From positions 1 through 57,026 of the forward strand of contig JANWWH010000002.1 of NCBI GenBank assembly GCA_025056375.1: a DNA stretch of 57,026 bases, read 5' to 3'. Source of the stretch: Aquificaceae bacterium. Its GTDB lineage: Bacteria; Aquificota; Aquificia; Aquificales; Aquificaceae. Of this stretch, positions 8,962-16,060 are shown piece after piece (position 1 is the stretch's first letter; each line of letters opens with the position of its first letter). Under the pieces are notes generated by a model. It saw nothing but the letters and a program-made list of their open reading frames with translations. It did no database searches and had not been told where the DNA came from. A program made the translations under genes and the position numbers.

Positions 8962-9217
8962 CCCTGTATACCACCTCCACCGAGCCCTCCGTCATAGCCA
9001 CCACAAAAAGCCTACCCCTTATCTCTATCTCAAGAAGGAGCATGTTTCTTCCAAGGGGTATGACCCTCTTCAACCTTATCTGGGTATCTCTTTCCTCTCT
9101 GCTCCACTTTAGCCTTTGGAGAAGGGGGAGAAGGTAGGGCAGTGTCAGGAAGATGAGCACTATCACTATACCGAGAGCTACAAGAAGGCGCAAAAGATTG
9201 AAGAAGAGGTCAGTCAT
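8942..9217 (-). CDS. fliO: FliO-like flagellar assembly protein
   Basis: The 91-residue protein has one N-terminal membrane helix (about residues 8-32), then a small beta-rich cytoplasmic part with the FliO pattern (hydrophobic strand, Leu-Gly-Arg-Asn-Met-Leu-Leu-Leu-Glu-Ile, then a second strand). FliO helps FliP fold and oligomerise. Sequence conservation in this family is low, so the call leans on its position between fliL and fliP. It overlaps fliL by four bases. Confidence 0.85.
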   Translation of the reverse strand: MTDLFFNLLRLLVALGIVIVLIFLTLPYLLPLLQRLKWSREERDTQIRLKRVIPLGRNMLLLEIEIRGRLFVVAMTEGSVEVVYRDEAGSP

Positions 9218-9681
9218 GTGGTCTGCACCACGAACTCGGTAAAGTATATGTTTCTTACGCCACCCTCAAAAAGTATGGTGTTTATCCTCCTTATGAGCTC
9301 CAGCCTCAGGTTTTCTCTTCCCTCTGGTGTCCTTACAAAGGAGGAGGTCTTACTGCTTATCACGTCTATGATAGCATCTTTTATAATGGGCAGTCTTCTC
9401 TCCACTTCCTGACGGGCTTTCTCATTGGAAAGCTCAAGAGTTACCGCAACCCTTGCAAAGGCGTCCACGTTCCTGTCCGCCAAGTTCACCGTAAAGACGC
9501 CAAGCTCCATCATAACACCCACCTGAGTGGGTGGTGGGGCGGATTCTTCCTTCTTACCCTTCTTAGCAAAGAGAAAAAAGTAAGCACCTCCTCCACCCGC
9601 CACGAATAGCAGAAGTAGGGGTATAATAAACAGGAACTTTTTAGAACCGCCCTTCTTCTCTTCCCTTGCCTCCTCTGCCAT
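9214..9681 (-). CDS. fliL: Flagellar basal-body-associated protein FliL
   Basis: The 155-residue protein has a short Lys/Glu-rich cytoplasmic tail, one membrane helix (about residues 18-38), a linker, and the periplasmic FliL domain with the Leu-Ala-Asp-Arg-Asn-Val-Asp-Ala-Phe-Ala-Arg-Val core. FliL surrounds the stator and affects torque. No Shine-Dalgarno precedes the ATG. Instead a minus-strand TATAAT lies seven bases before it, overlapping the end of flgG, which suggests an extra internal leaderless promoter for the export genes. Confidence 0.93.
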   Translation of the reverse strand: MAEEAREEKKGGSKKFLFIIPLLLLFVAGGGGAYFFLFAKKGKKEESAPPPTQVGVMMELGVFTVNLADRNVDAFARVAVTLELSNEKARQEVERRLPIIKDAIIDVISSKTSSFVRTPEGRENLRLELIRRINTILFEGGVRNIYFTEFVVQTT

Positions 9682-9688
9682 GCGTTAA

Positions 9689-9694
9689 ATTATA
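9689..9694 (-). promoter_or_regulatory. -10 box for leaderless fliL transcript
   Basis: Minus-strand TATAAT seven bases before the fliL ATG (9681). Predicted transcript start at or next to the A of the ATG. The box lies in the 15-base gap beside the flgG stop. Confidence 0.5.
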
Positions 9695-9696
9695 GC

Positions 9697-10485
9697 CTAC
9701 CTTCTGAGGTTGGCGGTCTGCCCGAGCATTTCGTCTGCGGCAGTTATACCCTTTGTATTGAACTCAAAAGCCCTCTGGGCTATAATCAGGCTCACCATCT
9801 CCTCTACTATGTTCACATTGGAGGACTCTAAATACCCCTGAAGGAGGGTGCCTATGCCCTGGTTGCCCGGGTTGTCAACCACTGGCTCGCCGGAGGCATC
9901 CGTCTGTATGAAGAGGTTGTTGCCCAGCCTCCTAAGACCAGCAGGGTTTACGAACTTAGCAAGCTCAAGCCTTCCTACCTCTTCCACCGTTGTAGCTCCC
10001 TGTCTTAGGACTGTCACCGTTCCGTCAGGACCTATCCCCACGCTTATGGCGTCCGGTGGTATGGTTATCTCCGGGTCAAGGGGGTAGCCATCGGGGTTCA
10101 CCAGTCTCCCTTCCGCATCCAGCCTAAACTGACCGTTTCTGGTGTAGGCTATGTTGCCATCTGGCAGAACCACTTTAAAAAAGCCTTCTCCCTGAATGGC
10201 TATGTCCAGCTGGTTGCCCGTCTGGAATATATTCCCCTGAGTGAATATGCCGTAAGTGTCCGATACAAAAGTGCCAAGACCTACCTGAAAACCAGAAGGG
10301 TTGCGAGTTGCGGGCGATGTGGGTGCTCCAGGGTCTCTTATGGTCTGGTATACCAGGTCCTGAAAGGTCGCCCTCATCTTTTTAAAGCCCACCGTGTTGA
10401 CGTTTGCCATGTTGTTGGATATCACATCCAAGTTGGTTTGCTGGGCGGTCATACCAGAAGCGGAAGTCCATAAAGCTCTAAACAT
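9697..10485 (-). CDS. flgG: Flagellar distal rod protein FlgG
   Basis: The 262-residue protein begins with the rod/hook family N-terminus (Met-Phe-Arg-Ala-Leu-Trp-Thr-Ala/Ser-Ala-Ser-Gly-Met, then [11 protein letters not shown]). It ends with the matching C-terminal coil (Val-Glu-Glu-Met-Val, [10 protein letters not shown]). Length equals that of typical FlgG. GAGGAGGGG lies five bases before the ATG. It is the first gene of the flagellar run; the flavoprotein gene upstream ends 19 bases before it. Confidence 0.96.
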   Translation of the reverse strand: MFRALWTSASGMTAQQTNLDVISNNMANVNTVGFKKMRATFQDLVYQTIRDPGAPTSPATRNPSGFQVGLGTFVSDTYGIFTQGNIFQTGNQLDIAIQGEGFFKVVLPDGNIAYTRNGQFRLDAEGRLVNPDGYPLDPEITIPPDAISVGIGPDGTVTVLRQGATTVEEVGRLELAKFVNPAGLRRLGNNLFIQTDASGEPVVDNPGNQGIGTLLQGYLESSNVNIVEEMVSLIIAQRAFEFNTKGITAADEMLGQTANLRR

Positions 10486-10504
10486 GTTACCCCTCCTCTT
10501 AGGT

Positions 10505-11635
10505 TTATTTTAACACACAGGCTTCCTCAAGGGTTGGGTCTGGTCTTTTGCCCACGAGTATCTCTATGAGCTCCTTAACACTTATTATGCCCTGCCTTTT
10601 TAGGAGGTGTCCGTTTGCACCGCTTATGAATATACCCTCCTCGTAGTTTCCAAGCCAAGCGGAGCCAAGCCTGTCCGCTATACAAAAGCCCACCTTTCTG
10701 GCTTCTTCGCCCTTGTTACAGGGGGTTATGCAGTGAGATACACAGCCGTTCCAGCCGTTGTAGCCAGCCAGCACCCTTTCTACGAAGGGCGTCCTTATGA
10801 CCCTCAGAGGATATCCTACGGGGGACTTGAAAAGGATGATGTCTTCCTCCTCCGCCCTCAGAAGCGTTTCCTTGTATATGGGGGGAGCATCGCACTCGTG
10901 GGTGGCTATGAACCGCGTGGCTATCTGAACTCCGCTCGCACCCCTTTCCATGTAGTAAAGTATATCCCTGTAGCTCCATACGCCACCCGCCACTATCACG
11001 GGTATGTTACCCCACTTCTTTGCTTCCTCAAGGACTGAGGGAAAAAGGTTTTCCAGCTGATACTCAGACATAAAGCATTCTTCATACTTAAAACCTTGAT
11101 GTCCACCGGACTTAGGACCCTCAAGAACCACCGCATCAGGAAGCCTTTTATACTTCTTTTCCCAGGTCCTGCATATGAGATTAAGAGCTCTTGCGGAGGA
11201 AACTATGGGGATAAGAGCCACATCCGCGTCGCCCACAAACTCGGGAAGCCTGAGGGGTAGCCCTGCACCGGATATGATTGCGTCCGCACCTGCTTCCACC
11301 GCATCTGCCGCCACCCTCCCGTAGTCCGTTATGGCACAGAGTATGTTGACCCCTATAGCTCCTCTTCCTTCGGAGAACCTCTTTGCTTCCCGAACCATTC
11401 GTGTCAGTGCTTCTTTGCTGTGGGTGTGGAAAGAACCTATGGGTCTTCCAAACTTGTCTCTTTTTACAAACTCGGGATACCTGTAGCCCGTGCCCACCGC
11501 GGAAACCACACCTACCGCACCTTCTCTGGCAACCGCACCCGCAAGCCTTTCCCAGGATATACCTACCCCCATACCTCCTTGAATGATGGGTATAGGGACG
11601 ACTTTATTTTTCAACCTCAGGGGTTTCAGAGACAT
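10505..11635 (-). CDS. Nitronate monooxygenase-type FMN oxidoreductase
   Basis: The 376-residue TIM-barrel flavoprotein belongs to the 2-nitropropane dioxygenase/NMO family. Visible family marks are Ile-Ile-Gln-Gly-Gly-Met-Gly near the N-terminus, the Gly-Pro-Lys-Ser-Gly-Gly-His-Gln-Gly turn, and Val-Ile-Val-Ala-Gly-Gly-Val with [11 protein letters not shown]. The ATG at 11635 is chosen because AGGAGG lies six bases before it; an upstream in-frame ATG at 11683 has no ribosome site. Near the C-terminus is a cysteine cluster (Cys-x3-Cys-x3-Cys, then another Cys 13 residues later) absent from classical nitronate monooxygenases. FabK-type enoyl reductase is an alternative. Substrate unknown. Confidence 0.82.
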   Translation of the reverse strand: MSLKPLRLKNKVVPIPIIQGGMGVGISWERLAGAVAREGAVGVVSAVGTGYRYPEFVKRDKFGRPIGSFHTHSKEALTRMVREAKRFSEGRGAIGVNILCAITDYGRVAADAVEAGADAIISGAGLPLRLPEFVGDADVALIPIVSSARALNLICRTWEKKYKRLPDAVVLEGPKSGGHQGFKYEECFMSEYQLENLFPSVLEEAKKWGNIPVIVAGGVWSYRDILYYMERGASGVQIATRFIATHECDAPPIYKETLLRAEEEDIILFKSPVGYPLRVIRTPFVERVLAGYNGWNGCVSHCITPCNKGEEARKVGFCIADRLGSAWLGNYEEGIFISGANGHLLKRQGIISVKELIEILVGKRPDPTLEEACVLK

Positions 11636-11790
11636 AATAAACCTCCTATCTTTATTTTTTAAAATATAGTTCTGTAAATCCAAGGAGCAAGCTTATTTTC
11701 ATCTATAAAAAAGCCTTGCCTTTTGATAAGATACTTTTATTGAGCCTTTCAAAAACCTTATGTATATTTAAACTCAAGGAGGTGAGAAAC

Positions 11791-13200
11791 ATGATAGAGG
11801 CGCTTCTAAGCAAAGAAAACCTCTCTAAGAGGGAGAAGTTAGCTTTCTTTAGAAGCCTATTGAGGTCGGAGATGGAGGTGCTGAACGAGTATTGCGGTGC
11901 GGAGAACATGCCCAGTAGGTATGCAGTGGAACTGTGCCACCTTCAAAACATAAAGAAGGTGAACGTAGCAAGGCTTCTTAGCGTCATTGAGTTTTACGAC
12001 CCCGATTTCATAAAGACCCTCGCCGTAACAGACCCAAGGGTGAGAAAGTTTATAGGCTACTACTTTGACTTTTTAAAAACTAACCCTTACGGATACGAAG
12101 CCCTTGAACCACAAAACCTCTTTGGCAACTGGGATTTCATCAAATACAAGCTAAAGGTGCTATTCCCAGAGCTGAGCCTTGATGAGATAGAAAGGTTTAA
12201 GTTCAAAAGAAAGGAATTCGTGGAGTATGTGAGAAAGAGGCTCGGTGAGAAGGAAGAAGTTATAGAATCCAAGCTCAACAAGGCAACTTGGTATGAGAGT
12301 GTCCCCTACCTTGAACTTGAGGAGGAAATGTCAAAGCAGTGGCATCCTGAGCCTATAATGACCGATGAGGACTGGAAGTTTATAAAGAGGCATGTAAGGG
12401 GCAGAAAGAACGTGGTCATAATCCAGAACGGGAAGGAAATGCTCGTCTATGTGGAGGTAGACCTTTCGGAGGAGGAGCTCGATAAATACAGGAAGGATAG
12501 AGAGGGACTTAAGAAACTTCTGGTGCAGAAGTATAACCTTACGGAGGACGGTGCGGAGCAGATACTCAGGAAGGCTGGATGGGAATCGGAAACCTACCAC
12601 ATAATACCACCTCTGCACACAGACGTGGTCCTTGACTACGGTGAGGGGGAGAAAAGGGGAGAAAAGCTGATGGAAGAAAGAGAAGGCGTGAGCTACCACG
12701 AGCTTGCCAACTTTATAAGGTATCTTGGGGGTCTTGAGCTTGAGGAGCTGAATTACCTTGAGCTTTTTTACGAGAAAGTAGAACCTGAAGTTCAGGAAGT
12801 TATGGACCAGCTCATAAGGACACAGAGAAGGATACTGGGTAAACTTTTTGGCATCTTCTACACCGTTGACCCCCTTATGGCGGAAGCCATACTCACCATA
12901 AAGCCCGAGAGGTTTGAGTTTTTGCAGTCTCTTGCGGTAAAGGAGACGGTAAGGAGCAAGGAGTTCGTTCTCTACTCCAACCTGGCGGCTTGGAACATAG
13001 TGAAGGATAGAATAGTCTCAAGGTTTCCGGAGGTAAACTACGAGAACATAGAGGACTTTAAAGGAAGGAGGGAAGAATTCGTAAAGTTTCTGATGGAGAA
13101 GACGGGCAGGTCAAGGGAGTCCGTAGAAAAGGGTCTTGAGGAATGCGGATGGCTGAAAACGGAGGAGATACCACCCTTCCTACGGCAGATAGGACCCTGA
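11791..13200 (+). CDS. Unrecognised protein with three CsbD-like modules
   Basis: This 469-residue soluble protein matches no family I know by name. The ATG at 11791 is chosen because AAGGAGG lies eight to nine bases upstream; a longer frame from 11716 has no such signal. Internal repeats are clear. Segments at about residues 113-167 and 400-454 align along their length: Trp-x-x-x-Lys, Phe-Pro-Glu-x, then an Arg-Lys/Arg-Glu-Phe-Val helix, a Lys-x-x-Gly-x-x-x-Glu-x-Val-Glu helix and a final Trp. A third copy (about 194-264) is interrupted by a Val/Ile-rich insertion. The pattern resembles the CsbD/YjbJ stress-protein helical hairpin. The segments before copies one and three also resemble each other, so an ancestral half was probably duplicated. 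Confidence 0.75.
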   Translation: MIEALLSKENLSKREKLAFFRSLLRSEMEVLNEYCGAENMPSRYAVELCHLQNIKKVNVARLLSVIEFYDPDFIKTLAVTDPRVRKFIGYYFDFLKTNPYGYEALEPQNLFGNWDFIKYKLKVLFPELSLDEIERFKFKRKEFVEYVRKRLGEKEEVIESKLNKATWYESVPYLELEEEMSKQWHPEPIMTDEDWKFIKRHVRGRKNVVIIQNGKEMLVYVEVDLSEEELDKYRKDREGLKKLLVQKYNLTEDGAEQILRKAGWESETYHIIPPLHTDVVLDYGEGEKRGEKLMEEREGVSYHELANFIRYLGGLELEELNYLELFYEKVEPEVQEVMDQLIRTQRRILGKLFGIFYTVDPLMAEAILTIKPERFEFLQSLAVKETVRSKEFVLYSNLAAWNIVKDRIVSRFPEVNYENIEDFKGRREEFVKFLMEKTGRSRESVEKGLEECGWLKTEEIPPFLRQIGP

Positions 13201-13206
13201 AGGTGC

Positions 13207-13212
13207 TAAAAT
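13207..13212 (+). promoter_or_regulatory. -10 box for leaderless apgM transcript
   Basis: TAAAAT six bases before the apgM ATG (13219), with no Shine-Dalgarno at usable spacing. Predicted transcript start is at the ATG itself. Confidence 0.5.
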
Positions 13213-13218
13213 CTTTGT

Positions 13219-14436
13219 ATGCTGGAGAGCTTAGTTCAAAAAAACGACAGGAAGATAGTTCTCCTGGTCCTTGATGGTATAGGTGGCCTCCCTGTAAAGG
13301 ATGGAAGAACGGAGCTGGAGCTCGCAAAGACGCCCAATCTGGACACCCTCGCCAAAAGGTCCGCCCTTGGTTTACACCTACCAGTGGACCAGGGCATAAC
13401 GCCGGGTAGCGGACCGGGTCATCTGGGTATCTTTGGATACAACCCCCTTAGCCATCAGATAGGGAGGGGCATACTGGAAGCTCTGGGTCTTGGTCTTGAG
13501 GTGAGCGATAGAGACATAGCCATAAGGGGCAACTACGCCACGGTAGAAAGGGTAGGTGGAAGGCTTATAGTAAAAGATAGAAGGGCGGGGAGAATACCAA
13601 CGGAGGAGAACAAAAGGATAACCTCAAAACTTTCAGAGGCTATAAGGGAAGTGGATGGCGTAGAGGTCTTTTTCTCGCCTGGCATGGAACATAGGGTAAC
13701 CCTCCTTCTGAGGTTTCCTGAGGAGCTCCCCGAGGGCAGTGACAGAATAAGGGACACGGACCCACAAAAGGAAGGGCTTGAGCCCCTCTTGCCAGAGGGT
13801 GAGAACGAAGCTTCTGAGAGAGTGGCGAGTGTTGTAAAAAAGCTCCTCCAAAGAGTAGAAGAGCTCCTCTCAGAAGAGCCAAGGGCTAACTACCTGCTTC
13901 TTAGGGGCTTTTCTCAAAAGCCAAAAATGGAGAGTTTTGAAAAGAGGTTTGGGCTTAAAGCCTGTGCCATAGCGGTCTATCCTATGTATAGAGGGCTTGC
14001 CAGCCTTGTAGGTATGGAGCTCATAAGCTTTGAGGGTCAGTCCATAAAAGACCAAATAAGCACCCTCAAGAGGGTCTGGGAAGATTACCACTTTTTCTTC
14101 CTTCACATAAAGAAGACGGATTCCTACGGTGAGGATGGAAACTACGAAGGAAAAATAAGGGTTATAGAAGAGTTTGACGCCCACCTACCCAATATACTGG
14201 AACTGAACCCACAGGTGCTTGTGATAACTGGCGACCATTCCACCCCCTCGGTCCTTAAAGGTCACTCTTGGCACCCAGTGCCAGTTCTCCTGCACTCTCC
14301 TTATGTGCTTGGCGGCACTTCTGAAAGGTTTACCGAGAGAGAGTGCCTGAAGGGTGAGCTTGGCATCTTCCCTGCGGAGAAGCTTATAAACCTGATGCTT
14401 GCCCACTCCCTTAGGCTTGCGAAGTTCGGGGCATGA
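13219..14436 (+). CDS. apgM: 2,3-bisphosphoglycerate-independent phosphoglycerate mutase, archaeal type
   Basis: The 405-residue enzyme interconverts 3- and 2-phosphoglycerate in glycolysis and gluconeogenesis. It has the alkaline-phosphatase-superfamily layout: Leu-Asp-Gly-Ile-Gly-Gly (metal ligand Asp) near residue 18, the Pro-Gly-Ser-Gly-Pro-Gly-His-Leu active-site loop with the nucleophile Ser, and Thr-Gly-Asp-His-Ser-Thr-Pro near the C-terminus. About 400 residues and these spacings mark the archaeal form, not the 510-residue bacterial GpmI. It starts 18 bases after the repeat-protein gene ends and overlaps no gene when the downstream ATG is used for mqnC. Confidence 0.94.
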   Translation: MLESLVQKNDRKIVLLVLDGIGGLPVKDGRTELELAKTPNLDTLAKRSALGLHLPVDQGITPGSGPGHLGIFGYNPLSHQIGRGILEALGLGLEVSDRDIAIRGNYATVERVGGRLIVKDRRAGRIPTEENKRITSKLSEAIREVDGVEVFFSPGMEHRVTLLLRFPEELPEGSDRIRDTDPQKEGLEPLLPEGENEASERVASVVKKLLQRVEELLSEEPRANYLLLRGFSQKPKMESFEKRFGLKACAIAVYPMYRGLASLVGMELISFEGQSIKDQISTLKRVWEDYHFFFLHIKKTDSYGEDGNYEGKIRVIEEFDAHLPNILELNPQVLVITGDHSTPSVLKGHSWHPVPVLLHSPYVLGGTSERFTERECLKGELGIFPAEKLINLMLAHSLRLAKFGA

Positions 14437-14437
14437 G

Positions 14438-14443
14438 TTAAAT
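14438..14443 (+). promoter_or_regulatory. -10 box for leaderless mqnC transcript
   Basis: TTAAAT nine bases before the mqnC ATG (14453), immediately downstream of the apgM stop. There is no ribosome site. Confidence 0.4.
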
Positions 14444-14452
14444 TACTCTCTC

Positions 14453-15529
14453 ATGAATACGCAGGTGGAGCTCTACGACAAGGTTCTCGAAGGAGAGAGG
14501 TTAACGCCCGAGGAAGCCCTCAGCCTTTTTGAAGAAGACCTACTTACCCTCGGATACCTTGCCAACGAAGCAAGGAAAAGACTACATCCGGAAAATGTGG
14601 TCACCTTCGTCATAGACAGAAATGTGAACTACACCAATGTTTGCGTAGCGGGTTGCAAGTTCTGTGCCTTCCAGAGAAAGATAGGGTCTCCCGAAGGTTA
14701 CGTGCTCTCTAAGGAGGTGGTTCTCCAAAAGGTGGAAGAGCTCCTGAGCTGGGGGGGCACTACGCTCCTCATGCAAGGCGGACTGAACCCAGACCTACCC
14801 CTTTCCTACTACGAAGAGCTCATAAGCTCCATAAAGGAAAACTTCCCTCAGGTGCAGGTTCATTCCTTCTCCGCACCAGAGGTGGTCTATCTGGCAAAGA
14901 TAGAAAGGCTTAGCATAAGGGAGGTTCTTAAGAGGCTAAAAGACGCAGGTCTTGACTCTCTTCCCGGTGGAGGTGCGGAGATACTCTCTGAGGAGGTAAG
15001 GGACTTTTTAAGCCCGGGCAAGTGTGGGGTGGAGGAGTGGGAGCTGGTTCACAAAACCGCCCACGAGCTCGGTATGACCTCCACCGCCACCATGATGTTC
15101 GGTCACATAGAAAGACCAGAGCATATAGTGGAGCATCTGGAAAGGGTTAGAAGAATTCAAGATGAGACGGGTGGATTTACCGCCTTCATACCCTGGACCT
15201 TCAAGAAGGGAAACACCCAACTGGACACCTTGGAGGAGAGCCCTCCAACCTACTACCTTAAGGTGCTTGCCCTCTCAAGGCTTTATCTTGACAACTTCAA
15301 AAACCTTCAGAGTTCTCATGTTACACAGACTATGCAGGTGGGTGTAGTGGGCCTCCACTTTGGTGCCAATGACTTGGGCAGTGTAATGATGGAAGAGAAC
15401 GTTATATCTTCCACTTCCTACAGGGTTAGTATTCCGAAAGTGGAAGATATGGTGGAGAATATAAGGTCTGCGGGTTTCATACCAGCCCAAAGGGACACCT
15501 ACTACAGGATACTGAAGCTATTTAACTGA
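14453..15529 (+). CDS. mqnC: Dehypoxanthine futalosine cyclase (radical SAM)
   Basis: The 358-residue protein is a radical SAM enzyme with the Cys-x3-Cys-x2-Cys cluster motif at Cys64, Cys68 and Cys71. It is preceded by the family stretch Thr-Phe-Val-Ile-Asp-Arg-Asn-x-Asn-Tyr-Thr-Asn-Val and ends with Gln-Arg-Asp-Thr-Tyr-Tyr-Arg-Ile-Leu, both typical of MqnC and not of MqnE. It cyclises dehypoxanthine futalosine in the futalosine route to menaquinone. The ATG at 14453 is preferred over an in-frame TTG at 14399 inside apgM: it gives the normal family length and has a -10-like box nine bases upstream. No other mqn gene is in the window. Confidence 0.93.
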   Translation: MNTQVELYDKVLEGERLTPEEALSLFEEDLLTLGYLANEARKRLHPENVVTFVIDRNVNYTNVCVAGCKFCAFQRKIGSPEGYVLSKEVVLQKVEELLSWGGTTLLMQGGLNPDLPLSYYEELISSIKENFPQVQVHSFSAPEVVYLAKIERLSIREVLKRLKDAGLDSLPGGGAEILSEEVRDFLSPGKCGVEEWELVHKTAHELGMTSTATMMFGHIERPEHIVEHLERVRRIQDETGGFTAFIPWTFKKGNTQLDTLEESPPTYYLKVLALSRLYLDNFKNLQSSHVTQTMQVGVVGLHFGANDLGSVMMEENVISSTSYRVSIPKVEDMVENIRSAGFIPAQRDTYYRILKLFN

Positions 15530-15544
15530 TCGTAGGCTTTTTCC

Positions 15545-15795
15545 ATCAGACCGCTGAGAGTTTAGTCCTTTAGGATTTGCCAAAAGGGTATAAAGGTAGA
15601 AGGGCTCAGGATAGTTCCTATTTCTATAGTCATTTATTCAACTATAGAAACAGGTCTTGCAGGTAGAGGGACTATAGGCTCCTCTATGAGCTTGAGGTAA
15701 CTCAAGCTCAATACACTCCTCAATTTAAGGAGTGTATCCTGCCTTGCCCTTACAGCTATACGGCATTGGACGCCAACTACTCCGTATAGCTATTT
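15545..15795 (-). ncRNA. Predicted structured small RNA, minus strand, between mqnC and gltB
   Basis: No open frame fits this gap. Five hairpins are seen. 15754-15763 pairs with 15782-15791 (10 bp, with an inner TTGG/CCAA hairpin). 15711-15720 pairs with 15728-15737 (10 bp, 7-base loop). 15687-15696 pairs with 15701-15710 (10 bp, 4-base loop). 15664-15669 pairs with 15681-15686 (6 bp). 15621-15630 pairs with 15641-15650 (10 bp). GCAGG at 15659-15663 pairs with CCTGC at 15738-15742 and encloses three of these hairpins with no unpaired base, a perfect four-way junction. An outer stem joins 15600-15605 and 15746-15751. A consensus promoter (TTGACA, 17 bases, TATAAT) lies at 15800-15828 on the minus strand and predicts a start near 15793. 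The 3' end is not defined; no intrinsic terminator is evident. It matches no RNase P, tmRNA, SRP or 6S signature I could find by eye. On the plus strand one loop would be GTAA (GNRA type), so the strand rests on the promoter. Confidence 0.7.
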
Positions 15796-15799
15796 AACT

Positions 15800-15828
15800 A
15801 TTATATGCAGAATTCTAAAAAATGTCAA
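15800..15828 (-). promoter_or_regulatory. Consensus sigma-70-type promoter of the structured RNA
   Basis: On the minus strand TTGACA (15828-15823) is followed after exactly 17 bases by TATAAT (15805-15800). Both hexamers are perfect. It is the best promoter seen in the window and points away from gltB into the hairpin cluster, with no coding frame downstream before mqnC ends. Confidence 0.85.
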
Positions 15829-15839
15829 TTGGATGAACA

Positions 15840-16060
15840 TCTATATTTGTCCAAAAACAACTATTTTACTGGAGACTAGTAACCTATACTTTTTTCCTAT
15901 CCTAAGGGTCTATATTAGACACAGCGCCTTCCACATAGTTCCTTCCTTCGGTTATGGTTCAGGACCCTTTCCTGCACTTTCATTGAATGAAAGGACTGGC
16001 TAAATTCAGAGAGATACTATATTAAAATATTCAGCCATTTAACCTTTAGAGGTGAAGAGG
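15840..16060 (+). other. Leader and upstream region of gltB with three small hairpins
   Basis: The region is non-coding and AT-rich. It has three short perfect hairpins: GTCTA/TAGAC at 15908-15920, CAGGA/TCCTG at 15960-15974, and CTTTCA/TGAAAG at 15977-15993. A TATATT box at 16018-16023 could start gltB transcription near 16030, giving a leader of about 30 bases with AGAGGTG before the ATG. The hairpins would then lie upstream of that start, where they could be protein-binding sites or part of a longer transcript. Confidence 0.4.

Noticed and set aside
8657-9112. 151-codon plus-strand frame
   Set aside because: Antisense to fliP and fliO, both recognised; no start signal.
10607-11038. 143-codon plus-strand frame
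   Set aside because: Antisense to the NMO-type gene; no ribosome site or recognisable motif.
15600-15795. CRISPR array
   Set aside because: The hairpins differ in sequence and length, with no repeated unit and no spacers.
15600-15795. RNase P RNA, tmRNA, SRP RNA or 6S RNA
   Set aside because: None of the universally conserved blocks of these RNAs could be found on either strand, and the multi-hairpin four-way junction does not match their folds. A covariance-model search would be decisive.
15600-15795. Transposon end or palindromic insertion (IS200/IS605-like remnant)
   Set aside because: No transposase or TnpB fragment is nearby and there are no flanking duplications; the consensus promoter facing the element fits an RNA gene better. 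It is not fully excluded.
15936-15975. tRNA T-arm-like sequence
   Set aside because: A GGTTC word occurs here, but no cloverleaf can be formed around it; no tRNA was found anywhere in the window.
16052-16060. GTG start for gltB
   Set aside because: The ATG nine bases later has a better ribosome-site spacing; either start leaves the catalytic Cys to be exposed by processing.
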